Under the pieces are notes generated by a model, which worked only from the letters and a program-made list of their open reading frames with translations, was not told the DNA's origin and did no database searches. 36,989 nt of DNA from a virus, in the IMG/VR virus record IMGVR_UViG_3300030085_005071, positions 39,716-76,704 of that record; one strand, 5' to 3'. Position 1 is the stretch's first letter, and every line of letters starts with the position of its first letter. Shown one piece after another: positions 23,826 to 31,554 of the stretch. The position numbers and the translations under genes were made by a program.

Positions 23826-24632
23826 TTAAAGACCCGAAGCAGTCTCAATTGACATTTGTCGATCTGATTGACCTGCTATAGCTGCAATTTGAGAATCAGT
23901 AAGTGCGACACCGTCGCCAATTTGTATTGAGTCTATTTGACCGGTGACTGATTTTGACCCAAACATCTTCCCAGTGCCAGATGCAAAACCACCCCAACCT
24001 AACGTCGGGTTTGAAAGTGGAGGGAGTATTTTAGTACCTTGGGGCGCAGTATTTTGGCCATTTTGCATTGTTATTTTGGAGCCATTTACAAATAGATCTA
24101 TGTTTAAAGCAGAACCGGTATCCTTGATCCGAATTGCAAAGTGATTCCAGGTGTTTATAAGCGTAACTGAAACACCGTTTTTAAATTTAGTAATATTACT
24201 AGATCCATTATTATGAATAATTCGTGCAGTCATTGAGTTTGAACCAAGCCCCCAATCACAACCGAATCTTCTTGTTCCAGCGTTACCTCTACCGAATACC
24301 GCTTTATTGCCACTTTGATTGTTACTGACGTTTGAAAGATTTTGCCACCACGATATTGTGAATTCGTCATTTACAGTCTCACCTGTACCACTATCGTATG
24401 CAACGTATCCATTTGAGTTTAAATTGACAGTAAAATTTCCGGCTGGATGTGTACTAGTATCATTAAAGATCGTGTGCCCAGCTTCTTCTTCAAAAAAAGT
24501 ACCTGCCACTTCACCACCGCCACCACCAGACGGACCAACACCTAATACTTTTTCGGCATTTTCTACACTAACACTTAAGACTTTTGTGATGTTATCTAAT
24601 GCTACACCAATGACTTTTGTAAATGTAGACAT
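23826..24632 (-). CDS. LamG/ConA lectin-like fibre protein
   Basis: 268 residues on the minus strand. ATG at 24632 overlaps the upstream stop (TAATG) and has GGTGGA as ribosome site. N-terminal residues 1-40 form a repeat-like stretch (TKVIGVALDNITKVLSVSVENAEKVLGV) ending in a Gly5 hinge. The rest is a jelly-roll lectin domain of the laminin-G type (TISWWQNLSN ... NTWNHFAIRI ... IDLFVNGSKI). Such tips bind host glycans. It ends 3 bp from the convergent protease gene. Receptor binding is inferred. Confidence 0.8.
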   Translation of the reverse strand: MSTFTKVIGVALDNITKVLSVSVENAEKVLGVGPSGGGGGEVAGTFFEEEAGHTIFNDTSTHPAGNFTVNLNSNGYVAYDSGTGETVNDEFTISWWQNLSNVSNNQSGNKAVFGRGNAGTRRFGCDWGLGSNSMTARIIHNNGSSNITKFKNGVSVTLINTWNHFAIRIKDTGSALNIDLFVNGSKITMQNGQNTAPQGTKILPPLSNPTLGWGGFASGTGKMFGSKSVTGQIDSIQIGDGVALTDSQIAAIAGQSDRQMSIETASGL

Positions 24633-25519
24633 TATAATTCCACCCACGCTGATGACGGATTAAAGTAAATAACATTTGACGTCGTTGTGCAATAACCCAC
24701 TACTCTAACAAAGTCACCTGCACCAGACGGAGCAGTAGTATCCATTCCTCCAGCAGTTGTGCTTATGTAGACTGCTTTTCCAGCAGAGAAATTAGATAAG
24801 TAACTGTGTGCATCAAAGAACCCTCTAATTAAAACGCCGTCGGAAGATGGACTAGATCCTAACGCAATTCCTAACAGCTGATCTGCACCTGATGCAACAG
24901 CATCTGCGTCAACTTCAGTCCAAGTAGAAGAAGTATTAAGATAATACAGTTTTCCTGCTGTTAGTGTACCAGATCCGAAAGTTACGACTTCGCCTCCTCC
25001 GGTATCATTAGCCAAACTAGTAGGGTTATGATGTATATCTAATTTTGTAACTGGCGTAGTATTTCCAAAACCAACGTTTCCGTCCACAGTTAAATTTGTT
25101 GCATTTAATAATTGCAGTGAATCCGATCTCAGTCTAGCTGTGATAGTTTGACTTCCTGCTTTTATATTTGCAAATTCTATAATGCCGTCTTCTGTTCCAT
25201 CACTGGCATCATTGATTTTACCAGTGATTTTTGAGTATGTGATTTGTTGATCGGCATCATTTTCTCCTAAAAATTTAATTTGCCCTAAGTAATCTGCATC
25301 TGCCGGAGATCCACTGTTTCTTTTTAGAGAGAATACTGGGCCTGCTGTGCTACTATCTTCAGTTGTTTCTAGGCTCAACATTGATTCCGTGGTTGTTCCA
25401 ACCACACGTGCACTGCCTGTCACTACAAACGAGTATGTGTCTGTACCTGCAGAACCAGATACGATAATACCTTCTGCAAAACGCATCGTTGCTGTTCCCA
25501 TATTTTTAATTTTTGGCAT
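24632..25519 (-). CDS. Tail fibre-like structural protein
   Basis: 295 residues from the minus-strand ATG at 25519, supported by ACGGAG just upstream. The sequence is a Gly/Ser/Thr/Asp-rich beta protein with a segment LRSDSLQLLNATNLTVDGNV then GFGNTTPVTKLDI (about 130-165), common in phage and bacterial fibre/needle proteins. A small beta domain follows (GADQLLGIALG ... GVLIRGFFDA). With the lectin-like gene it forms the only minus-strand operon. It probably encodes a host-recognition fibre. Confidence 0.8.
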   Translation of the reverse strand: MPKIKNMGTATMRFAEGIIVSGSAGTDTYSFVVTGSARVVGTTTESMLSLETTEDSSTAGPVFSLKRNSGSPADADYLGQIKFLGENDADQQITYSKITGKINDASDGTEDGIIEFANIKAGSQTITARLRSDSLQLLNATNLTVDGNVGFGNTTPVTKLDIHHNPTSLANDTGGGEVVTFGSGTLTAGKLYYLNTSSTWTEVDADAVASGADQLLGIALGSSPSSDGVLIRGFFDAHSYLSNFSAGKAVYISTTAGGMDTTAPSGAGDFVRVVGYCTTTSNVIYFNPSSAWVEL

Positions 25520-25538
25520 AATAACTCCGTAAAAACAT

Positions 25539-25550
25539 TGTATAATTATA
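25539..25550. promoter_or_regulatory. Palindromic divergent -10 region
   Basis: GTATAATTATAC is a perfect 12-bp palindrome holding TATAAT on both strands (+ 25540-25545; - 25549-25544). It lies between the divergent fibre operon and membrane protein/kinase operon. Neither side has a good -35. It could be a shared bidirectional promoter or an operator. Confidence 0.5.
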
Positions 25551-25570
25551 CTTGACACGGAGTGAATAAC

Positions 25571-25945
25571 ATGCTAGCTAAAATAATTTCTTTTTTCTCA
25601 CAAGATATGCTGTACGGAATTGGTTTTTTAATAATTGGACATGCGATGGGATGGTTTGCAGGAAATTCTCAATTTGTTTGGGCGTACTGGGAGGATAAAC
25701 CTATTTTGGCTACACTTTTATTTGGCACACCTGCAGGATTGGCTTTTTGGTACGGTTCAAAATATTGTTTTGCTGCGACTGGTGGAGAGCTTTGGAGTGT
25801 ACGTTTTATCGCTGCAGTTTTCTCTTACACAGTTTTTCCAATCATGACCTGGTATTTTCTGAATGAGTCAATGTTCACACCCAAAACAATGATGTCAGTA
25901 TTTTTAGCACTTTCTATTCTTTTTGTCCAGATTTATTATAATTAA
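25571..25945 (+). CDS. Four-helix membrane protein
   Basis: 124 residues from ATG 25571 (CGGAG 10 bp upstream; a GTG at 25562 is too close to it). Four hydrophobic segments are seen at about 9-31, 43-60, 70-90 and 98-122, with GWFAGNSQF and FGTPAGLAFWYGSKY between them. I recall similar membrane proteins in marine phages with no known function. It begins the operon that continues into two histidine kinases and a response regulator, so it could be a sensor partner. Confidence 0.7.
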   Translation: MLAKIISFFSQDMLYGIGFLIIGHAMGWFAGNSQFVWAYWEDKPILATLLFGTPAGLAFWYGSKYCFAATGGELWSVRFIAAVFSYTVFPIMTWYFLNESMFTPKTMMSVFLALSILFVQIYYN

Positions 25946-25965
25946 TAATAAGACCGAGGATAAGC

Positions 25966-26967
25966 ATGAAAGCTAAAAAAGGGGAATGGTTTTCTTTAAA
26001 ATGGGAACCAAAGGATTATTATTGTAAAGAATCTTATTTACAACTGACACATTGTCCAGTTTTTGTTTGTGCAGAAAGAGACACAGAATCGATATCGTGT
26101 GACTTAGAAAATAAGTACCCGAAACTTTCATTGGCATCAATAAAGCGCACATCAATGTTCATAAGTTTAAAGAACGGTATTAAGGTTCCGACTCATTATC
26201 AGATCGGAATGTTAATGCCAGGAGAAGATTTAAAATACGATACATGGTTGCAAAGATATTTCAATATTGATGATGAAGTTTCTGAACAAATTAAAAATAA
26301 AAACTTATTACAGCAAAAAAGTATTTACTTAGAACATACAGCAAAAATTATAAGACATGATATGCACAGTGGTATCAACACTTATATTCCGAGAGGCCTG
26401 TCAATACTACTTAACAAGTTACCTGAAGAGGTGATAAAAGAACACAAATTAAGTCTAGGGCTACGACTTCTGGAAGAAGGTCTTAAGCACTCACAAAAAG
26501 TTTACAAAGGTGTTTATGAGTTTACCAATTTAGTAAAAAGAAAACCAGAATTTAATGTCGAGAATCATAATGTAACTAAAGTTCTCAGTCAACATCTTGA
26601 AAGTACTTCTTACAAAGACAAGGTTAATATTTCGGAATTATGTGACATCGAAATTAATAGCACATTATTTACTATTGCTATTGATAATTTTATTAAGAAC
26701 GGCATTAAGTATAACAATAATTTTTGCCCTAGGATTGAAATATTCATGAACGATAATAATGAGATAGTTATACAAGATAACGGTATAGGTATGTCACAAA
26801 TGGAATACGACATGCAATGCATGCCTTACATGCGTGAAGAAGTAAGTGATGAAAAACCACAAGGACTAGGAATCAACATTGCAAATTCAATCTTAGAGGA
26901 ACACGGTTTTAAAGTTAGTGTTGAAGAGTTAGAAACGGGGACAGCAATAAAAATAAGAGTAAGATGA
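25966..26967 (+). CDS. Soluble histidine kinase
   Basis: 333 residues. The N-terminal 110 residues (with several Cys: LTHCPVFVCAE) are an unrecognised sensor-like domain with no membrane segment. The dimerisation helix carries the H-box RHDMHSGINTYIPRG with H131. The HATPase domain has an N-box with D240/N241/N245 (AIDNFIKNGIKYN), G1 box DNGIGM (271-276) and G2 box QGLGI (299-303). All residues needed for ATP binding and phospho-transfer are present. The core is strikingly similar to the kinase encoded next. It probably phosphorylates the regulator at 27906. Confidence 0.9.
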   Translation: MKAKKGEWFSLKWEPKDYYCKESYLQLTHCPVFVCAERDTESISCDLENKYPKLSLASIKRTSMFISLKNGIKVPTHYQIGMLMPGEDLKYDTWLQRYFNIDDEVSEQIKNKNLLQQKSIYLEHTAKIIRHDMHSGINTYIPRGLSILLNKLPEEVIKEHKLSLGLRLLEEGLKHSQKVYKGVYEFTNLVKRKPEFNVENHNVTKVLSQHLESTSYKDKVNISELCDIEINSTLFTIAIDNFIKNGIKYNNNFCPRIEIFMNDNNEIVIQDNGIGMSQMEYDMQCMPYMREEVSDEKPQGLGINIANSILEEHGFKVSVEELETGTAIKIRVR

Positions 26968-26968
26968 A

Positions 26969-27919
26969 ATGAGTATTGATAAATTAATAGCAAAATTTAA
27001 ATTCATGAATATTTTGGTTGATAAGATAAGCACACAGTCAAAAGTCTGCTTGATTGTTTCTCTTTTGATACTTGCTAGCTTGTTTGCAATTCAAAGCCTG
27101 ATTGTGTTTCGTGTTTATGAGCCCAGCTACAATCTTGCTCTAATAGATTATATTTGTGTTGTTATTTTTATGATACCTTTTTCTGTCTTTATAAGGGATT
27201 TTTTACTTAGTGTCAAAAATAATGAGAAAGAGTTATTAAAAGAAGTTCTAGAAAAAAACACTTACTTAGAACACGCTGCAAAAATACTTCGCCATGACAT
27301 GCATAGTGGGCTCAACACTTACATTCCAAGAGGAATAAGATCATTAGAGAGAAGATTGCCAGAAGAATTGGTAAAAGAGCACAAGCTTGAATCACCACTT
27401 AGACTTTTAAAGGAAGGCTTGGTCCACTCTCAACAGGTCTACAAAGGTGTATACGAATTTACTAATCTTGTCAGGAAAGATGCAACGCTTCATTTAGAGT
27501 TAGTAGATATTGGGGAGGCACTCGAGACTCACTTAAAAAGAACAAGTTACTGCGATCAAGTTTTATTATCAGAAGACTTACCCACAATTAATATCAATGA
27601 GGCACTCTTTTGCACAGCAATTGACAACTTGATCAGGAACGGCTTGAAGTACAATGACAGCAAAACTAAACAAGTCAGAATAGAAATGATAGATACACAT
27701 ACACTTGCAGTCATAGATAATGGTCGTGGTTTGTCTAGTCAAGAATTTAAAGAATTATGTAAACCCTATACACGAAAAACTAATCAAAAAGAAATAGGCT
27801 CCGGATTAGGATTAAACATCTGCGTCGCCATACTTAAGGAACATGGGTTTAGCATATCTGCGCAAAAACTGCAACAAGGCACAATGATAAAAGTGGGGAT
27901 CAATAATGGAAATGATTAA
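26969..27919 (+). CDS. Membrane histidine kinase, paralogue of the preceding kinase
   Basis: 316 residues. Two transmembrane helices at about 25-48 and 58-80 are separated by a loop of some ten residues, so there is hardly any outside sensor. The H-box LRHDMHSGLNTYIPRG has H109. The N-box AIDNLIRNGLKYND, G1 DNGRGL and G2 GSGLGLNI are intact. From the H-box through HSQQVYKGVYEFTNLV it is nearly the same as the upstream kinase, showing a tandem duplication with different N-termini. It overlaps the regulator by 14 bp. No clear ribosome site is seen. Confidence 0.9.
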   Translation: MSIDKLIAKFKFMNILVDKISTQSKVCLIVSLLILASLFAIQSLIVFRVYEPSYNLALIDYICVVIFMIPFSVFIRDFLLSVKNNEKELLKEVLEKNTYLEHAAKILRHDMHSGLNTYIPRGIRSLERRLPEELVKEHKLESPLRLLKEGLVHSQQVYKGVYEFTNLVRKDATLHLELVDIGEALETHLKRTSYCDQVLLSEDLPTININEALFCTAIDNLIRNGLKYNDSKTKQVRIEMIDTHTLAVIDNGRGLSSQEFKELCKPYTRKTNQKEIGSGLGLNICVAILKEHGFSISAQKLQQGTMIKVGINNGND

Positions 27920-28343
27920 TTCAATTTTACTAGTAGACGATGAGTGTTTATTTCATCTGGTATTTGAAGATGCGTGTAGTCTTCTTGACATAACACTTAA
28001 TTTAGAATCAATTGATTCTGCCGATGAAGCTGCTAGGTTATTTGATGCATGGAAGTCTACACCAGAAAAGAAACCGGACTGCGTTTTTGTTGATTTAAAT
28101 ATCATAGGCTCATCATTTAACGGCATTGAATTAATTCGTAAGATTAATTTTGAATATGGGAATGGTGTGGTCATTGGTATTATATCTTCTTCAGCAGACA
28201 GTGAAGAAATAGCAAAGGCTGTCCAAGCTGGTGCACAATTTTGGATTGTCAAGTCAGACGATATCGAGCCGAGACTAGAAGAGTTTAAAAAAGATTACAG
28301 CGGTTATGTGGATAGAACAGGAAGTTTTAAGGTATATAAATGA
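27906..28343 (+). CDS. Single-domain response regulator
   Basis: 145 residues, a stand-alone receiver domain. The acidic pocket is D11/D12, the phospho-acceptor D63 (FVDLN), the switch Ser94/95 (ISSS) and the conserved Lys116 (IVKS). There is no DNA-binding or enzyme output domain; a short charged tail follows. Like CheY or Spo0F, it must act by binding a target or passing phosphate on. It overlaps both the membrane kinase and the next motif-bearing gene (ATGA), so all are co-translated. Confidence 0.9.
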   Translation: MEMINSILLVDDECLFHLVFEDACSLLDITLNLESIDSADEAARLFDAWKSTPEKKPDCVFVDLNIIGSSFNGIELIRKINFEYGNGVVIGIISSSADSEEIAKAVQAGAQFWIVKSDDIEPRLEEFKKDYSGYVDRTGSFKVYK

Positions 28344-28903
28344 AAATAACAAGAAGACAATTAAAGAATATTGTTCTAAGGGAGTTTAAGGAAACCGGGC
28401 AGAATTTTTACGATATATTTTCCGATACTCCTCCACCTGAAGCTGTACAAGATCGAGGTGATGGTGGCGGTAGAATTCATCAGGTAGTATTTGTTGGTAA
28501 CGACTATAATGATCCTAGTTCTTGGCGGTCAATTCCAGTAAACATGAGCATTTTAAATGCAATGAGAAACGCTTTTGATTCTCTTTCTAGAGAAACGCAA
28601 AGAACGCTATATTCTTATATGGGTGGTATGATTACAGTACCTGATAATGAGAAAGCCAGTTTAAATGAGTTAGGAAAGTTGTATCGTGAAATGTTAAATA
28701 GTCAATTTGAGACAGTTCCGCAACCTAATATTAGAGAATATTACGCAGTTTTTCACCCAAGTTTTGCAGCTCATGGAAAAAATACACCAGAAGGCCAAGA
28801 AAAAGCATTAGCGTTTTACAGATCAGTTGCAGGATACATGCCTGACAGAGAACTGCTTAGCGAGTATGAATTCATAATGCATAGTTCGAGTGCGCTATAT
28901 TGA
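28340..28903 (+). CDS. Unidentified protein with capsid-targeting-like N-terminus
   Basis: 187 residues. The N-terminus MKITRRQLKNIVLREF is the clear form of the shared motif, with L-R-E at 13-15. The rest has Asp/Gly-rich and helical parts (MSILNAMRNAFDSLSRETQR), without a known domain. ATG overlaps the regulator stop. It may be an internal head protein or, by position, a target of the regulator. Confidence 0.65.
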   Translation: MKITRRQLKNIVLREFKETGQNFYDIFSDTPPPEAVQDRGDGGGRIHQVVFVGNDYNDPSSWRSIPVNMSILNAMRNAFDSLSRETQRTLYSYMGGMITVPDNEKASLNELGKLYREMLNSQFETVPQPNIREYYAVFHPSFAAHGKNTPEGQEKALAFYRSVAGYMPDRELLSEYEFIMHSSSALY

Positions 28904-28906
28904 GTC

Positions 28907-29473
28907 ATGAATTTTAGCAAAGAAGATATACAACAGCTTTTACATCTAGCTAAAGAGAGACGCGTTTATCTTGAAGGTAACATCATAAAAATCATCAAGA
29001 CAGACAATGAAGATTTTAAAAAGTATCTTAAGGAAGCAAAAGAAAAGGATAATGAAACCAGAAAGAAACGATTAGAAATCACAAGGCAAGTTCAAGATCA
29101 GAACAAACAATTGGCAGCGAAAGCAAAAGAAAATGAGTCGCTGATGTTAGAGCTTAAGGAAGCGTTAGAACAGGCAGAAGGTGCAAAAGAATCTGCATTA
29201 AATGATCTAGACCTCATGCAAAAGAAAACTCAGTTTGAACTAATTGGTAACATTGTCAACGTTGCACTCTGGATCATTGTAGGTGTAGGAGTCATGACGA
29301 CAATACTATATATGGTTGCATTATACACCAAAGGCTCCGGAGCTGACACTACGCTTATTGGAAACACATGGTCTAACTTATTAGGCATACTATTAACAAA
29401 CTCTTTTAGCATAATAGGTACTATTATGGGTGTTAAGTACGCTAGTGAAAACAGTAAAAAGGAAGAAAAGTGA
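28907..29473 (+). CDS. Coiled-coil membrane protein of unknown function
   Basis: 188 residues: a charged coiled coil over about 28-112, then two transmembrane helices (about 116-140 and 158-178) joined by KGSGADTTLIGNTWSN. Proteins with a similar LIGNTWSNLLGILLTNS-like C-terminus recur in marine phages as I recall. No motif gives a role. No good ribosome site; it starts 3 bp after the previous stop, so coupling is likely. Confidence 0.65.
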   Translation: MNFSKEDIQQLLHLAKERRVYLEGNIIKIIKTDNEDFKKYLKEAKEKDNETRKKRLEITRQVQDQNKQLAAKAKENESLMLELKEALEQAEGAKESALNDLDLMQKKTQFELIGNIVNVALWIIVGVGVMTTILYMVALYTKGSGADTTLIGNTWSNLLGILLTNSFSIIGTIMGVKYASENSKKEEK

Positions 29474-30222
29474 AAATTTCAAAAAGACAATTGATACAAT
29501 TAATTAATGAGCATGTTTACGGAAGTCGTCAATACAATTCGCGAAGGCGTCCGGTTAATCCAATTGATAGAATATTTGATCCTGAAGACAGAGAAAAAGC
29601 TCAAAATATGTTTAATGCCCCTGATGATGGCATGGGCTTCGGTGATATGGCATTCGAACTAGGGCGAGGTGCAAACCAAATTATACCTAACGAACCTGGT
29701 GATGCTCCAATAGAACCTCAGTCAAGAGCACAGTTTGATGCAGATATGGCGAGATATGAATCAGAAGAGTTACGTAATAATATTATGAATAGCTATGATT
29801 GGCAAACAGAATCACAATTAATAAACAATAATTATGATTATAAAGTGTATCTAGATCAAGTAATGGGCCGGCGGTCATATTATGGAGAATGGGGAGCACC
29901 AGCTAAAAGCCCGCATGAAGATTATGCAGAAATACTAGGTTGCAATGTAAATGATTTAAGATTTTTATACAATCAAGGACGCTCAGATTATCATTATCCT
30001 GAATTTAGTTCTATGATGTCCTTACTGTACAAACTTGAAAAAGTCGGGTCATTTGTCAAACGAGGTATTAGGCTTCCTAAAGAAAGAAGCGAAGATATAT
30101 TTGGTTACGCCACCACGGTCATGACAATATTTTCTCCAAAGACAGACAAGACAGAACCAACTCGATATAAATATTTGACTATTGATGACGGCCATCTTAA
30201 ATTAATTGTTACGTGCAAATAA
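29470..30222 (+). CDS. Unidentified protein with capsid-targeting-like N-terminus
   Basis: 250 residues with a GTG start in a GTGA overlap. N-terminus MKISKRQLIQLINEHVYG, with I-N-E at 12-14. The region after it is Arg/Pro/Asp-rich and probably disordered to about residue 110. A helical part then carries SPHEDYAEILGC, and the C-terminus is beta-like. No known domain. The stop is followed directly by the tmRNA promoter. Confidence 0.65.
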   Translation: MKISKRQLIQLINEHVYGSRQYNSRRRPVNPIDRIFDPEDREKAQNMFNAPDDGMGFGDMAFELGRGANQIIPNEPGDAPIEPQSRAQFDADMARYESEELRNNIMNSYDWQTESQLINNNYDYKVYLDQVMGRRSYYGEWGAPAKSPHEDYAEILGCNVNDLRFLYNQGRSDYHYPEFSSMMSLLYKLEKVGSFVKRGIRLPKERSEDIFGYATTVMTIFSPKTDKTEPTRYKYLTIDDGHLKLIVTCK

Positions 30223-30223
30223 T

Positions 30224-30252
30224 TTGTAAATGATAGAATTAATTGCTATTAT
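30224..30252 (+). promoter_or_regulatory. Promoter of the tmRNA gene
   Basis: TTGTAA (30224-30229), 17 bp, TATTAT (30247-30252), with the mature 5' end 9 bases later at 30261. Spacing is ideal and the -35 is the same as at hsp20. A TATAAT at 30252-30257 is too close to the 5' end. Confidence 0.65.
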
Positions 30253-30260
30253 ATAATTAT

Positions 30261-30600
30261 GGGCCGCTAATGGCTTCGACGGAATAGAATCAAGGAGACA
30301 GTGCAAGCAGGTGAGACGCGACCTCAACAGTTCAAACAATTTAGTTGCAAATAATAACGCACACTTCGAATCTGTAGCTTTAGCTGCTTAATCGGGTGGT
30401 TGCCTCTGACCATCTTTCCAATAGAGGCTTTAGCAGTTGGAGCTGCCAAGAAATAAAATGACAACAGTCCTCCCACATCACAGCAGAGGCAAAAAAGCGG
30501 TGGATATCCCTGTTATCCGGAGAAAAATGATAACTATGCTTGTGAATGACTAGAACTAAGACTATTGCGGACGTGGGTTCGACTCCCACGCGGTCCACCA
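30261..30600 (+). ncRNA. ssrA: Transfer-messenger RNA (tmRNA)
   Basis: 340 bases. The 5' end GGGCCGC pairs over 7 bp with GCGGTCC near the 3' end. The third pair is G-U, the identity element for alanine charging. The T arm GTGGGTTCGACTCCCAC and an encoded CCA end (30598-30600) are present, and TGGCTTCGACGG near the 5' end matches the tmRNA signature. The resume codon GCA at 30347 opens the tag ANNNAHFESVALAA, stop TAA at 30389-30391. ALAA is the classic C-terminal protease signal. A run of T follows the CCA. The RNA frees stalled ribosomes and tags the protein for ClpXP-type breakdown. Confidence 0.95.
30347..30391 (+). other. tmRNA tag reading frame
   Basis: The 14-codon tag ANNNAHFESVALAA (including the resume alanine) plus TAA. 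It keeps the hydrophobic ALAA end recognised by ClpX but differs in its inner part from the E. coli tag. Confidence 0.85.
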
Positions 30601-30626
30601 TTTTTTTAATTTTTCATATTCAGCCG

Positions 30627-30632
30627 TATAAT
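30627..30632 (+). promoter_or_regulatory. Possible -10 box after the tmRNA
   Basis: TATAAT 21 bp before ATG 30654, without a convincing -35. It would restart transcription after the T-rich end of the tmRNA. Confidence 0.35.
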
Positions 30633-30653
30633 TATAGACTGCAGAGGTGGAAT

Positions 30654-31544
30654 ATGAAAATTACAAGAAGACAACTTATGTCATTGATTATCGAAGGATT
30701 ACGTGACGTAAAGTATTTTGACAAAGACATACAGCAGATTGACGCGTCAGACATGTCAAAAAAAGAATTAATGCAGATGTATGGTAGCAAAACAGGTAGG
30801 TTGGCTATCGGTGCAAAAATTAAAAATTTTAGCAAAATGTTTGGTATGCTAGATCTTGATGTCGATGTTTTTTTTGTTCCTAGGCAAATACTTTACACTG
30901 CCTTTAAAGATACGTTTTCTCACCTCTCAACAGGAGATATAGAAAACTTGACTAATCCCATGCAAAGTGTAATTAATAACGAAAAAAGCACGACAGCAAT
31001 TAATTTTAAGTCAAAATTATCTTCGATTGCGACGGGAGCTAAAAGCGAAGAAATCAACAGGTTGACGGACAGTATTAACACAGACGGTCTGACAATCATA
31101 GTTCAGACAAAAGAAGGTACACGGCAGCCTAGCAATAGCTTTTTAGATATTAGTCTACCTTGGATATTGCATGATATAGGACATAGTGTTATCGACGTCG
31201 AGTCACCAGGAATACATAACATATTTAAAAGTGTTAAAGGTGTCTTCGGTAAAACTGGATTAAGAGGACGCGGAGGAGACAAATTAGGTGGAGAGAGAAT
31301 GGATCTTATGCTCCAGACAAAATATCCAGATCTATACAAGTTTTTCCAGGAAAACAATTTTACTAATACTCTGCAACCACATGATGTTTACGCTTCACTA
31401 TTCGCTTATTATTTAGTTTATAAAGATTTTCCTCCCCAATTAGATGGAGAAGACAGAGGTAAGCTAGGGTATATTTTCGATAATGTTATTGACTCTCTAA
31501 AGGGAAGGGTTTATATTATGGACATGTATGAGCTAAATAAATGA
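30654..31544 (+). CDS. Targeting-motif protein with HDxGH motif
   Basis: 296 residues from ATG 30654, fixed by AGAGGTGG. The N-terminus MKITRRQLMSLIIEGL is the shared motif with I-I-E at 12-14. In the middle, PWILHDIGHSVID (H173-D174-x-G-H177) resembles metal-binding HDxGH/HExxH helices, with an upstream beta strand (TIIVQTKEG). This hints at a hydrolase such as a metalloprotease or HD-type phosphohydrolase. A later His (PHDVYASLFAYY) could be a third ligand. If cleaved at I-I-E it would be a packaged enzyme. Function is unproven. Confidence 0.65.
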   Translation: MKITRRQLMSLIIEGLRDVKYFDKDIQQIDASDMSKKELMQMYGSKTGRLAIGAKIKNFSKMFGMLDLDVDVFFVPRQILYTAFKDTFSHLSTGDIENLTNPMQSVINNEKSTTAINFKSKLSSIATGAKSEEINRLTDSINTDGLTIIVQTKEGTRQPSNSFLDISLPWILHDIGHSVIDVESPGIHNIFKSVKGVFGKTGLRGRGGDKLGGERMDLMLQTKYPDLYKFFQENNFTNTLQPHDVYASLFAYYLVYKDFPPQLDGEDRGKLGYIFDNVIDSLKGRVYIMDMYELNK

Positions 31545-31554
31545 GGAACACTAT

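Noticed and set aside
24319-24663. Plus-strand frame opposite the lectin-like gene, with a proline run.
   Set aside because: The proline run mirrors the glycine hinge of the minus-strand protein. The minus frame has domain structure and a ribosome site.
30380-30601. Minus-strand open frame across the tmRNA (73 codons).
   Set aside because: It lies wholly antisense to a well-defined tmRNA, so it is a chance frame.
30224-30653. tmRNA as an integration site for a prophage.
   Set aside because: No integrase gene and no repeat of the tmRNA 3' end were noticed in the window, and the gene set is that of a large lytic phage.
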